Origin: Halomonas sp. LR3S48
Lineage (GTDB): Bacteria; Pseudomonadota; Gammaproteobacteria; Pseudomonadales; Halomonadaceae
Assembly (NCBI RefSeq): GCF_025725665.1
Contig: NZ_CP107009.1
Coordinates: 4,154,001-4,218,000, forward strand
Reading direction: 5' to 3'
Length of the DNA: 64,000 nucleotides
How positions within the stretch are numbered: position 1 is the stretch's first letter; each line of letters opens with the position of its first letter. Both the position numbers and the translations under genes were made by a program. Shown here one piece after another: positions 1-7,911 of this stretch. Under the pieces are notes generated by a model. The model saw only the letters and a list, made by a program, of their open reading frames with translations. It did no database searches and was not told the DNA's origin.

Positions 1-392
1 GCAAGAAAGACGTAGACCTGCACCACCGACACCAGGGTACTGGCGAGCAACTTGCACACCAGCAGGTACCAGCGTGGAAAGGGACTGACCAGCAGCACCC
101 GCATGCTGCCCATCTCGCGGTCGTAGACCATCGACAGCGAACTCTGCATGCCATTGAACAGCTGGATCATGCCCACCAGCCCCGGCACGATGTAGACCTC
201 GTAGAGAATGTAGGTCTGGTAGGGCTCGGTCATGGCAACACCCAGCGCCATGCGAAAGCCGGTGGCAAACACGAACAACCACACCAGCGGTCGCACCAGT
301 GCCGCCAGGAAGCGGCTGCGCTGGTGCAGGAAGCGCAGCAGTTCGCGCCCCACCACGCCGCGCAGGCAGTTCAGCCAAGGCATCAGGCGCAT
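1..392 (-). CDS. pedC: ABC-2 type permease of the PQQ-alcohol (Ped) ABC system, partial
   Basis: Reading the minus strand from an ATG at 392 gives MRLMPWLNCLRGVVGRELLR and then hydrophobic stretches, a polar loop with YDREMGSMRVLLVSPFPRW typical of ABC-2 permeases, and a further membrane segment before the window edge, so the C-terminus is missing. The start overlaps the end of the ATPase gene by 10 bases, as expected for translationally coupled ATPase and permease. Permeases of this type sit with PQQ alcohol dehydrogenases; in Pseudomonas putida the PedA1A2BC system is linked to lanthanide-dependent growth (family knowledge). The transported substrate here is not shown by the sequence. Confidence 0.85.
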   Translation of the reverse strand, partial: MRLMPWLNCLRGVVGRELLRFLHQRSRFLAALVRPLVWLFVFATGFRMALGVAMTEPYQTYILYEVYIVPGLVGMIQLFNGMQSSLSMVYDREMGSMRVLLVSPFPRWYLLVCKLLASTLVSVVQVYVFL

Positions 393-1153
393 GTACCCTC
401 CCCGCCCACCAGGCGGTCGAAAGCCTCGCCCAGGCTATCGACGCCAAGCCGAGTGGGCAACGCCTCGGCCCGCTCGTCGGCCAGCAGACGGCCTCGATGC
501 AGCACCAGCACCCGGTCGCCGGGGCGCACCTCGTCGATCAGGTGGGTCGCCCACAGTACCGCCACGCCCTCCTCGGCGCACAGCCGATGAGCATGCTCGA
601 CCAGCTCGCGGCGCGAGGCGATATCCAGCCCCACGGTGGGCTCGTCGAGCAGCAGCAGGCGCGGTGAGTGCATCAGCCCGCGGGCGATCTCCACCCGCCG
701 TCGCTGACCGCCGGAGAGCTGGCGCACCCGCGTGCGACGCTGGTCGGCCAGCCCCACCCGTTCGAGCTGCGCCTCGGCTCGCAAGCTCGCCTCGCGCCGC
801 CCCATGCCGTGCAGGGCACCGTGGTACGCGAGGTTCTGCGCCACGCTGAGGTCGGGATCGAGGGTCGGCTGCTGGAATACCACGCCGATGCGAGCATGCG
901 CCTGCACTGCCTGACGGCGCACATCGAAGCCGCCGATGCGGATCTCGCCCCGGCGGCGATCGTGAAGACGGGTGATCAGCGAGAACAGGGTGGTCTTGCC
1001 GGCACCGTTGGGCCCCAGCAGCACGACGAACTCCCCCGCCGCCATGGCCACGGAGAGTGCCTCGAGCACCGGTTTTCCATCATAGGTGAAGCTCAGCCCG
1101 GCAATCTCGAGGGCAGGTGCCGTTCCTCCACGCACAGCGGTCACTTCGCTCAC
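383..1153 (-). CDS. pedB: ABC transporter ATP-binding protein, PQQ-alcohol (Ped) type
   Basis: This 256-residue protein is the cytoplasmic ATPase of an ABC transporter. It shows Walker A (GPNGAGKTT), a Q-loop region (VVFQQPTLD), the LSGGQRRRVEIARGL signature, Walker B (LLLLDEPTVGLD) and a switch His (WATHL). It starts at GTG 1153 and overlaps the stop of the upstream beta-propeller gene (GTGA), so it belongs to the same operon. It is paired with the permease that follows. The family is the ATPase found with PQQ-dependent alcohol dehydrogenases (PedB-like). Whether it imports or exports is not established; ABC-2 permeases are usually exporters, although the P. putida system has been linked to rare-earth supply. 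Confidence 0.9.
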   Translation of the reverse strand: MSEVTAVRGGTAPALEIAGLSFTYDGKPVLEALSVAMAAGEFVVLLGPNGAGKTTLFSLITRLHDRRRGEIRIGGFDVRRQAVQAHARIGVVFQQPTLDPDLSVAQNLAYHGALHGMGRREASLRAEAQLERVGLADQRRTRVRQLSGGQRRRVEIARGLMHSPRLLLLDEPTVGLDIASRRELVEHAHRLCAEEGVAVLWATHLIDEVRPGDRVLVLHRGRLLADERAEALPTRLGVDSLGEAFDRLVGGEGTCA

Positions 1154-2157
1154 GGTTCGACGATCACTCCCCAGGGGAAGCGCCCCACCGGAATCGACTT
1201 GACCGCCCGCAGGCCATCCACTTCGATCATGGTGACGTCGCCGCTGACCCCGTTGGTGGTGTAGAGCCGGCTCTCGTCGCCATTGAGCGCCAGGTGCCAG
1301 ACCCGCTGACCGACCAGGATGTAGTCGAGCACCTCATAGCTCTGCTGGTCGATCACCGCCACACGGTTGGAGGGGCCCAGGGCGACGAAGGCGTAGCGAC
1401 CGTCCGAGGTCAGCACGACCCCCACCGCCTGCACGGTCTCACGCGGTACGCCGGGAACGTCGAAGCGAATGGTGTGCTTGATGTCGAAGGTTTCCTCCAT
1501 GTCGAGGATCGTCACCAGTCCGGCGATCTCCGACGATACCCAGGCCTCGCGGCCATCATGGGTGAACTCGGCGTGCCGCGGCCGGGCCCCTACCAGGCGA
1601 TGGTGCACCGCCTCCATGGTCTCGAGATCGATGATGTGTGCCATGTTGGAGGTTTCGGTGGTGGAAATCAGCCAGCGCCCGTCGGGGCTGATGCCGAGCC
1701 CCTCGGGCTCGACGCCCACCGGGATCTCGGTCACCAGGGTGCGGCGCTCGTAGTCGAGCACCGAGACGATATTGTCGTCCTCGTTGGAGACATAGATATA
1801 GGGCCGGTTGGGGTCGACGCGGATCACTTCCGGGTCCTCCCCGGAGGACTGGCTGCGCACCACCTGCAACGTCTCGAGATCGATCATGTCGATTGACTCG
1901 TCGTCGCCCACCGCCACGAACAGCTCGCTGCCCTCGCTGCTGAAAGCCATCGCACGGGGGCGGCGCCCGACGCGTATGGTCTCCACCACCTCGAGGCTCG
2001 CGCCGTCGATCACCGAAACGGTGTTGTCCTTCTCGTTGGAAACGAAGATGCGCTCGGCCTGGGCGGCCAGGGGCAGCATCAGCAGACTCGCCCATCCCAG
2101 CCCGAGGGCGGCATGCTTGATGGCGGGAGGCATACTCCCTCGGCTCAGAAACGGCAT
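1150..2157 (-). CDS. pedA2: YVTN beta-propeller protein, PQQ-dependent catabolism associated
   Basis: This 335-residue secreted protein has an N-terminal signal peptide (hydrophobic core ASLLMLPLAAQA) and then repeated blades of the YVTN type, for example IFVSNEKDNTVSVIDG, IYVSNEDDNIVSVLDY and LYTTNGVSGDVTMIEV. The repeats should fold into a seven-bladed periplasmic propeller. It sits between the branched-chain-type binding protein, which it overlaps by 13 bases, and the ABC ATPase, as in ped/exa clusters. ATG 2157 is chosen because GGGGGAA lies 5 bases upstream; an internal ATG at 2133 is possible but has a poorly spaced ribosome site. The role is unknown; it probably acts as a partner of the ABC system. 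Confidence 0.88.
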   Translation of the reverse strand: MPFLSRGSMPPAIKHAALGLGWASLLMLPLAAQAERIFVSNEKDNTVSVIDGASLEVVETIRVGRRPRAMAFSSEGSELFVAVGDDESIDMIDLETLQVVRSQSSGEDPEVIRVDPNRPYIYVSNEDDNIVSVLDYERRTLVTEIPVGVEPEGLGISPDGRWLISTTETSNMAHIIDLETMEAVHHRLVGARPRHAEFTHDGREAWVSSEIAGLVTILDMEETFDIKHTIRFDVPGVPRETVQAVGVVLTSDGRYAFVALGPSNRVAVIDQQSYEVLDYILVGQRVWHLALNGDESRLYTTNGVSGDVTMIEVDGLRAVKSIPVGRFPWGVIVEP

Positions 2158-3356
2158 GTCGATTCCCCCTCGTCGACGCCCAGCGAATCGAGTGGCGTGC
2201 GTGGATGCAGGTAGCCCTCCTGCGGCGACACCGAGGCCACCATGCGCGGCCCGGTAACCAGGATCGGCTGGCGTAGCTGGTGGTTCCAGGTGCGGTAGCT
2301 GACCGGCAGGCCCAGGTAGCCGGCGAGTTCGAACTCCTCGCTGAGCATGTACTCGAGGATTGTCTCGCGCTCGACCGAACCGGCCCTGGCGGCCGACTCG
2401 CCCAGCGAACGCACCGCCAGCCAGGCACCGAAGTCGCGCGGCGTCATCCGGCGGTCGGCGAGTTCCTCGAAACGTCGTTGCAGCTGTACCGCCCCCCAGG
2501 ATTCATGGGCGCGGTGCCAGGGCGTGGCGATCAGCCCCTGAGTCCCCACCACCGGGCGCGGCGCCCAGGTCTGGTAGGGGAAATATTCACCGAAGTAGTC
2601 GGTCTCGTCGGCGATCACCAGCACGTCGTGCTCGGGCAAATCCTGCACGAACACCGGAATCTCGCGCTGGATGGCATGGAAACCGCCCTCGGCACGGCGC
2701 GCCATGGGGTCATGAGGCCACTGCCGGTCGCCCACGATGCGATGCCCGTAGCGCTCGGCCGCGGCGCGCAGCACATCGGCCAGGATACGATCCTCCTCGG
2801 TATTGCCGTAGACCAGCACCCAGCGGTTCCACTGCTTGAAGCCGAGGAACTGCGCCAGGGCGTCGGCCAGCATGCGTCGGCTGGGGGTGGTGTGGTAGAG
2901 CTCGGGGTGACACGCCTCGCCGCGCAGCTCATCGTCCGGCGCCCCGGCGTTGAACACCACGCGGTCGCCGCGGGCGGGGTGCGCCATCACTTCGGTCAAC
3001 GCCTCACCAGGCAGACCGCTGATGATCCACTCTGCACCCTGCTCGACCAGGCTCTCCAGCGCCTCGCCGACGTCACCCCCCTGGGCGACCTGCGCCTCAT
3101 GGAAGATGAACTCCTGGCCCAGGAATTGGGCCGAGGCGTTGTTGTCGTTGATGGCCAGTCGGGCGCCCTGCTCCCCTTCATCATCGAGTACGGGGTCGAG
3201 GACCGAGAGCGGCTCCCTGTCGTCGGGGCGCTCCATGCCCAGGTAGCCCACGACGATAGGCTTGAGCGTGTCGGCCGGCAGCAGCGCCGACCACCCCAGG
3301 CCGCAAGCCAACCCACCCACCGCCAGCCAGCGAAGGGATCGCGGTAGTGTTCTCAT
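2145..3356 (-). CDS. pedA1: ABC substrate-binding protein, PQQ-dependent alcohol catabolism type
   Basis: This 403-residue protein has a signal peptide (WLAVGGLACGLGWSALLPA) followed by a two-lobed periplasmic binding-protein fold like those of branched-chain amino acid receptors: IVVGYLG at the first strand, a VVFNAGAPDD block, the inter-lobe WNRWVLVYGNTEEDRILAD, and VVGTQGL. The family is consistently found beside PQQ alcohol dehydrogenases and YVTN proteins, and corresponds to PedA1 of Pseudomonas putida by gene order and size. Pairing of such a receptor with an ABC-2 permease is unusual, so its ligand (metal complex, PQQ or alcohol product) remains open. Confidence 0.85.
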   Translation of the reverse strand: MRTLPRSLRWLAVGGLACGLGWSALLPADTLKPIVVGYLGMERPDDREPLSVLDPVLDDEGEQGARLAINDNNASAQFLGQEFIFHEAQVAQGGDVGEALESLVEQGAEWIISGLPGEALTEVMAHPARGDRVVFNAGAPDDELRGEACHPELYHTTPSRRMLADALAQFLGFKQWNRWVLVYGNTEEDRILADVLRAAAERYGHRIVGDRQWPHDPMARRAEGGFHAIQREIPVFVQDLPEHDVLVIADETDYFGEYFPYQTWAPRPVVGTQGLIATPWHRAHESWGAVQLQRRFEELADRRMTPRDFGAWLAVRSLGESAARAGSVERETILEYMLSEEFELAGYLGLPVSYRTWNHQLRQPILVTGPRMVASVSPQEGYLHPRTPLDSLGVDEGESTCRF

Positions 3357-3423
3357 GCGTACTCCTCAGGCAGTCGGCGCTGCCGCTGTTGTCGTTATGG
3401 TTCTCACTACAAGCCAAGCCAGC

Positions 3424-4065
3424 TCACGGCATGCGCGCCATGATCTCCCTGACCATCCGAGACAGCCGCTCCTCCAGCAGGTAAGGCTGGTCGCACATGG
3501 CCGGTAGCGCCTGCTGGCGATGCTGGAAGGTGCGCTGCTCCCAGAACAACGCCTCGGAGAGCCGCTCGATCTCGGCCGCATCCGCCTCGTCGTCGGCGCG
3601 CCGCTCCTCCAGCTCGTCGACCATGGCGGAAACCGTCTCCAGGCGTGTCAATTGGGCGCGCGAGGCTCGGCGAATCCCTTCGATGGCACGCCTGCGCTCG
3701 CGGTTAGTGAGTTCGAACAGGCCGGAGAACAGCAGGGTCAGGCGCTGCTCGGCCTCCTCCTCGTCCACCGTATCGATGAACTCCCGGACCCGCGCCAGCG
3801 CCTGCTCCTCGGGGGTCGAACGCAAGGTGGCAAAACGCACCACTTGTCCGATCTCCTCATCCTCCCACCAGTCCTGCTCCAGTTCGTCCAGCGGCGGGCC
3901 GGTCCAGATGGTGCCCCAGGCCAGCTCGGGGATCAGCCGCTGCACGCAGGGCCAGTCGGGCGGCCCCGCCGCCGCGCGCTGGGCCTCGACCTGAGCCACG
4001 CCGCCCAGCATCAAGCCCATGGCGACTCCCAGCGGCAGCAGGCGCAGGCGAATCGCTCGGCTCAT
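3424..4065 (-). CDS. Conserved-position secreted protein of unknown function in the PQQ-alcohol cluster
   Basis: I do not recognise this 213-residue protein. It has a clear signal peptide (residues about 1-28, ending VAQVEAQ), then a tryptophan-rich stretch (PPDWPCVQRLIPELAWGTIW and QDWWEDEE), then a long charged, mostly helical region rich in Glu and Arg. Two cysteines follow the signal peptide, one in WPCVQR and one in MCDQP, which could form a disulfide. The ATG overlaps the stop of the upstream MoxJ-like gene (ATGA), so the two are translationally coupled and the protein probably works in the periplasm with the alcohol-oxidation machinery. No catalytic motif is visible. Confidence 0.75.
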   Translation of the reverse strand: MSRAIRLRLLPLGVAMGLMLGGVAQVEAQRAAAGPPDWPCVQRLIPELAWGTIWTGPPLDELEQDWWEDEEIGQVVRFATLRSTPEEQALARVREFIDTVDEEEAEQRLTLLFSGLFELTNRERRRAIEGIRRASRAQLTRLETVSAMVDELEERRADDEADAAEIERLSEALFWEQRTFQHRQQALPAMCDQPYLLEERLSRMVREIMARMP

Positions 4066-4904
4066 GAAGCACCTCCCTCACCCGCTTCGATCAATTGGCC
4101 ACGCCGGTCGAGCAACGGCACGTGATAGTCGGTCAGGATGGCCTCGATCTCCTCCTGGTGACGGTCGATGAAGTCGTTGATCCAGTCCTTCCAGTGAGGC
4201 TCGCCATGGCGAATGCCCATGGTGATGCGGTAGTCGAGCTGCGCCCCGGAGTCATCGCCGACCAAGGGAATGACCTTCAGCGGCGGGTCCTGGCGCGCCG
4301 CGTAGTAGCCGGCCAGCGGCCCCCACAACACGGCACCCTCGGTGTTGCCCTTCACGACGTCCTCGACGGCGTCGCGCACCGGCGCGCGCACCCGGGTATC
4401 GACCATCAGCGGGTAGCTTTGGATCCGTGCCCCGCTGCGCCGCAGTGGCACCAGCGGTGGGGTCTCCGCCACCACGCCGATACGCCGCCCGGCGAAGGTC
4501 GGATCGCTCAGGCGGGCCGCCTCGAGTTCGGAGTCCTCGGGCACCACCAGGGAATACACCGAACGATAGTAGGCATTGGTGTTCTGCACGAACCCGTAGC
4601 CGGCCACAGCGCCGATCATCACATCGCAGACGCGAAGCTCCAGGGTGTTGCGCACGAAGCCCATCACCTGCGGTGCCCACACGTAGGTCAGCGGCACGCC
4701 CAGGTCTTCTGCCATCAGCTCGGCGATGCGGTTCTCGAAGCCTTCGCCGGCCTGGTTGCTGAAAGGGAGATTGTTGCCATCGGCGCAGACCCGCAGGGCC
4801 TCGCGCTCCTGGCGCTCGGGGGGTTCGGCGACGGCAGCACAGGCGGCGACCAGGCCCAGGGCCAGCGTCACGGCTCGTACCATCTGACGACAGGCTGCTC
4901 TCAT
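4062..4904 (-). CDS. Quinoprotein dehydrogenase-associated substrate-binding protein (MoxJ/XoxJ-like)
   Basis: This 280-residue periplasmic protein has a signal peptide (VTLALGLVAACAAVAEP) and the fold of family 3 solute-binding proteins: LRVCADGNNLPFSNQAGEGF at the start of the mature part, IGAVAGYGFVQN and RIGVVAETPPL. The LRVCADxxNLPFSN motif is typical of the MoxJ/XoxJ-like group found next to quinoprotein dehydrogenases. In methylotrophs such proteins interact with or help mature the dehydrogenase (family knowledge). I use ATG 4904 because GGAGG lies just upstream; the open frame extends to 5150 but would overlap the cytochrome gene. It follows the cytochrome gene by 43 bases. Confidence 0.85.
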   Translation of the reverse strand: MRAACRQMVRAVTLALGLVAACAAVAEPPERQEREALRVCADGNNLPFSNQAGEGFENRIAELMAEDLGVPLTYVWAPQVMGFVRNTLELRVCDVMIGAVAGYGFVQNTNAYYRSVYSLVVPEDSELEAARLSDPTFAGRRIGVVAETPPLVPLRRSGARIQSYPLMVDTRVRAPVRDAVEDVVKGNTEGAVLWGPLAGYYAARQDPPLKVIPLVGDDSGAQLDYRITMGIRHGEPHWKDWINDFIDRHQEEIEAILTDYHVPLLDRRGQLIEAGEGGAS

Positions 4905-4947
4905 GCATCCTCCGCGGGCGGAAATGGCATTGCGAACGGTGCCACGT

Positions 4948-5487
4948 TTACTCGGCGCTCGCTTCCTCGGCGGCCTCGTCTTTTTCTTCTGCCTCGTCTT
5001 TTTCTTCTTCCTCAGCCTTTGCGTCGCTCTCCTCGTCCTGCTCCTGCATCGACTCGATGATCTTCGGGCGACCGCGCCCCAGGCCACCCTCGCCGCGCGC
5101 ACGCAGATAGCTGAAGATCTTGGGGATGTTGCCCATGACGTTGGGGTCATCGGCGAAGGAAGGCATCACCTGGCCAGGCTGAACCTCGCGCCCGGAGGCG
5201 ATGGTACCGGCGAAATTTTCCCAGCCGCGCCGCTCCACGGCGCGGACCAGATTGGGCGCGAAAGAGGAGCCCATGCCGTCGGGCCCATGGCAAGCCATGC
5301 AGACTCGGGTGTAGATGAGGTAGCCCTCGTAGGTGTCGGGGTCGACCTTGCCGTCCTCGACGACGAAGGCGCCTGGGGCCTCGCCGGTGATGCGATGCTC
5401 GTCGGCCAGGGCCTGGACCAGGCCCAGCGTCAGCAGGGCGACGAAAATGGAAAGGATAACGCGGCAGGAACGTGCAAATACCGTCAT
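4948..5487 (-). CDS. pedF: Cytochrome c-550 of PedF type, with acidic C-terminal tail
   Basis: This 179-residue secreted c-type cytochrome is the likely electron acceptor of the adjacent quinoprotein alcohol dehydrogenase. It has a signal peptide (VILSIFVALLTLGLVQALA), one haem site CMACH (Cys63, Cys66, His67), and a likely axial Met in QVMPSF. The start at 5487 has AGGAAG upstream. The last 35 or so residues are nearly all Glu, Asp, Lys and Ala, an acidic low-complexity tail that is longer than the cytochrome fold needs. The acidic tail may help docking, tolerate salt, or bind cations; this is inference. It lies 103 bases downstream of the dehydrogenase gene. Confidence 0.9.
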   Translation of the reverse strand: MTVFARSCRVILSIFVALLTLGLVQALADEHRITGEAPGAFVVEDGKVDPDTYEGYLIYTRVCMACHGPDGMGSSFAPNLVRAVERRGWENFAGTIASGREVQPGQVMPSFADDPNVMGNIPKIFSYLRARGEGGLGRGRPKIIESMQEQDEESDAKAEEEEKDEAEEKDEAAEEASAE

Positions 5488-5590
5488 GCAGGACTTCCTT
5501 CTACAGCTCGGGCACGTCGTAGGTGACGCTGCCGGAAAGACAAGGTTGGGCGGGCATGGCATCGCCATACCCGCCCGATCATGAACCGGC

Positions 5591-7414
5591 TCAATCCGGC
5601 AGGGCGAAAACCGTCAGCACGCCACCTAGCTTGGTGTAGTCCCCCAGAGCGGAGAAGGCACTCACCGCACCCAGTCCGTCCTCGGGGTTCTCCAGGCCAG
5701 CCGCGAGCCCGATGCCGGCCCACCCGCCGACGCCGGAAAGCACGGCCACGTACTGCTTGCCTTCGTGCTGGAAGGTGTTGACGTTACCGATGATCCCGGA
5801 GGGAGTCTTGAAGCGCCACAGCTCCTCGCCGGTTTCGATATCGACCGCCTTCACGTGCCCTTCCAGCGTGCCGTAGAACGCCAGGTCACCGGCCGTGGCC
5901 AGCGCCCCGCTCCAGACCGCGAAGCGCTCGTCCACTTCCCACACGGTTTCGCCAGCCACCGGATCCCAGGCGATGAAGCTGCCCATGCGGCCTTCCATGC
6001 TGCCGTTCTGCGTCGGTGCCGGCATCATGGTCAGGGTGGCGCCGACGTAGGGCTGGCCTGCCACGTATTCGGCTTCGAAGGGCTCGTAGTTCATGCAGAT
6101 CCGGTTGATACCGGCATAGATCAGCCCGGTGCGCGGCGAGTAGGCACTCGGCTGCATGTTCTTGGCGCCCATGGCGGTGGGGCAGATGTCGGTGGTATTG
6201 ACGTCCACTCCCTGGCGGTAGGTGCTGTACTGCTCGTTGACGTTGGGCCGGCCGGTCTCCATGTCGTAGTCATCGGCCCAGTTGGTTTCGGGGGCGAACT
6301 TCTCCGCCACCAGCAGCTCACCGGTTTCGCGGTCGAGCAGGAAGCCGAAGCCGGTACGGTCGATGATCGCCAGCCCCTTGCGCTGTTCGCCCTCGTATTC
6401 GATGTCGATCAGCTGGTTCTCGTTGACACCGTCGTAGTCCCACTCGTCGAAGGGCACCTTCTGGTAGACCCACTTGACCGTCCCGTCCTTGGGGTCGCGG
6501 GCAAACACCGTGATCGCCCACTTGTTGTCGGCGGGCTCACCATCCTTGGTGCGCTGCTCGGGGTTCCAGGTGCCGGGGTTGCCGGTACCGTAGTAGACCA
6601 GGTCAAGCTCGGGGTCGTAGGTGACCCAGCCCCAAGGAGCACCGCCGCCGCGTTCCCATTCGCCCTCGGGCCAGGTGGAGACGCCAAGGTCGGCCTCACC
6701 GATCGGCTCGCCCAGCATGGTGGTGGTCTCGGGATCGATCAGCACTTCGTCGTCGGGGCCGGTGGAGTAGCCGCGCCACACCTGTTCGCCGGTCTCGACG
6801 TCATAGGCGGTCATATGGCCGCGAATGCCGTACTCGCCGCCGCTGACACCCATCAGCACCATGTCGTGCACCACCAGGGGCGACATGGTATTGGTCTCGC
6901 CGACGGTGTGGTCGCCGTTGCTGACGTCCCACAGCAGTTCGCCCGTCTCGGCATCCAGTGCGATCAGAGTATTGTCGGCTTGGCCAAGGAACAGGCGGCC
7001 ATCGGCGTAGGCCAGGCCGCGGTTGACCGTGTCGCAGCACATCACCGGTATGACGCGGGAGTCCTGGTCCGGCTCGTAGCTCCAGACCACGCGCCCTTCG
7101 TCTTCCAGGTCGAGGGCGAATATCTTGTTGGGGAAGGGGGTGTGGATGTATAGCCGCCCGTCGCCGACATAAAGAGGGCCGCCTTCATGACCGCGCAGCA
7201 CGCCTGTGGAGAACTGCCAGACTGAGCGCAGCTCGCCCACATTGTCGCGGTTGATCTGGTCCAGCTCGCTGAAACGGTTGCCGTGATAGTTGCCCAGCTG
7301 AGTTGCCCAGTATTCGGGGTTCTGCTGGAGTTCGAGTTGATTCTGGTTGGCGTGTGCCACCGATGCGGCCAGCAATCCCACGGCCGCTAGTGCGTAACCT
7401 GTCTCCCTAAGCAT
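5591..7414 (-). CDS. pedH: PQQ-dependent alcohol dehydrogenase, predicted lanthanide-dependent (PedH/ExaF-like)
   Basis: This 607-residue periplasmic quinoprotein oxidises alcohols and passes electrons to the cytochrome encoded next. It has a signal peptide ending near residue 22, the adjacent-cysteine pair Cys126-Cys127 that forms the eight-membered disulfide ring over PQQ, metal ligands Glu194 and Asn279 ([15 protein letters not shown]), and the catalytic Asp326. The sequence at the active site is DEWDYDG, so an extra Asp (328) sits two residues after the catalytic Asp. In known enzymes this second Asp marks lanthanide-dependent types (XoxF, ExaF, PedH), whereas calcium enzymes have Ala or Ser. 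Downstream TGNP and WxG-type repeats support the eight-bladed propeller. Substrate is probably ethanol or other primary alcohols. Confidence 0.92.
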   Translation of the reverse strand: MLRETGYALAAVGLLAASVAHANQNQLELQQNPEYWATQLGNYHGNRFSELDQINRDNVGELRSVWQFSTGVLRGHEGGPLYVGDGRLYIHTPFPNKIFALDLEDEGRVVWSYEPDQDSRVIPVMCCDTVNRGLAYADGRLFLGQADNTLIALDAETGELLWDVSNGDHTVGETNTMSPLVVHDMVLMGVSGGEYGIRGHMTAYDVETGEQVWRGYSTGPDDEVLIDPETTTMLGEPIGEADLGVSTWPEGEWERGGGAPWGWVTYDPELDLVYYGTGNPGTWNPEQRTKDGEPADNKWAITVFARDPKDGTVKWVYQKVPFDEWDYDGVNENQLIDIEYEGEQRKGLAIIDRTGFGFLLDRETGELLVAEKFAPETNWADDYDMETGRPNVNEQYSTYRQGVDVNTTDICPTAMGAKNMQPSAYSPRTGLIYAGINRICMNYEPFEAEYVAGQPYVGATLTMMPAPTQNGSMEGRMGSFIAWDPVAGETVWEVDERFAVWSGALATAGDLAFYGTLEGHVKAVDIETGEELWRFKTPSGIIGNVNTFQHEGKQYVAVLSGVGGWAGIGLAAGLENPEDGLGAVSAFSALGDYTKLGGVLTVFALPD

Positions 7415-7747
7415 GGCGTCGTCTCCGTCTCACTGAAGGTGTGCCTGGGGAAACGGCACATCTTGTATAGTTGTGTTTCAGCTATTGACATTGAGAAGGT
7501 CTAGCACAACTTTGCCTAGGCACAGGTCGACAGGGGTAAATTAGGCACCGCTTTGGGCTCAAAAGACTATTGCCCCTTGGCAACAATCCCTTCGCTTCGT
7601 TATCGAGCCGCGTCACAGCGGCGTTTCAACGCGTTACATTCGTGCCAGCTTTTCACGCATGCGACTTAGGTCGAAAGGCAACCGCGCCGTTCACTGCTTT
7701 ACTGGGGAGTGCATGCAAAGAAATCCACCCAATGTGGAGGGCCTCCT
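7415..7747. promoter_or_regulatory. Divergent control region between the alcohol dehydrogenase and pqqA, with TAGGCAC repeats
   Basis: This 333-base gap must hold the promoters of the dehydrogenase (leftward) and of pqqA (rightward). It contains two direct copies of TAGGCAC at 7517-7523 and 7542-7548, 25 bases apart, and a related inverted GTGCCTG at 7441-7447 in the dehydrogenase leader. The first copy lies in the palindrome GCCTAGGC. Such spaced repeats look like binding sites for an activator, but no regulator gene of the pathway is in the window. No convincing sigma-70 promoter could be assigned by eye. Confidence 0.5.
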
Positions 7748-7819
7748 ATGTGGACCAAGCCTGCGTATACCGATCTTCGTCTCGGTTTCGAAGTAACGCT
7801 GTACATCTCCAACCGTTGA
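7748..7819 (+). CDS. pqqA: PQQ precursor peptide PqqA
   Basis: A 23-residue open frame starts at ATG 7748 with GGAGG about eight bases upstream. It begins [10 protein letters not shown] and contains Glu15 and Tyr19 in the spacing E-x-x-x-Y, in the segment [10 protein letters not shown]. These are the two residues that PqqE links with a carbon-carbon bond and that become the PQQ skeleton. Length, the MWTKP start and the position directly upstream of pqqB are all typical of PqqA. It is too short for ordinary gene finders and is easily missed. Confidence 0.97.
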   Translation: MWTKPAYTDLRLGFEVTLYISNR

Positions 7820-7850
7820 ACCCGACTCAGGATCAGGATGTAGCATCGAC

Positions 7851-7879
7851 CGGCTGACGCCCACCTCGGGCGTCAGCCG
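7851..7879 (+). terminator. Strong hairpin between pqqA and pqqB (attenuator or processing stem)
   Basis: A perfect 12-base-pair stem, CGGCTGACGCCC with its complement, closes a 5-base loop (ACCTC) and is followed by TGTTTCGTTT. It lies 31 bases after pqqA and 32 before pqqB. A partly read-through terminator or an mRNA-stabilising stem here would give more pqqA than pqqB-F transcript, which fits the need for a precursor peptide in excess over the enzymes. Confidence 0.75.
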
Positions 7880-7911
7880 TGTTTCGTTTATCACCGGCAA
7901 CGGAGCTCTGC

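Noticed and set aside
5765..7153. A 462-codon plus-strand frame opposite the alcohol dehydrogenase
   Set aside because: It is rich in His, Gly and Val with no domain, and lies antisense to a well-supported gene; GC-rich codon bias opens such frames.
5591..7414. Dehydrogenase as a XoxF methanol dehydrogenase
   Set aside because: The cluster has PedF-type cytochrome and PedABC-like genes rather than a xoxG-xoxJ set alone, and the sequence around the active site is closer in style to ethanol-type enzymes. A methanol role is still possible.
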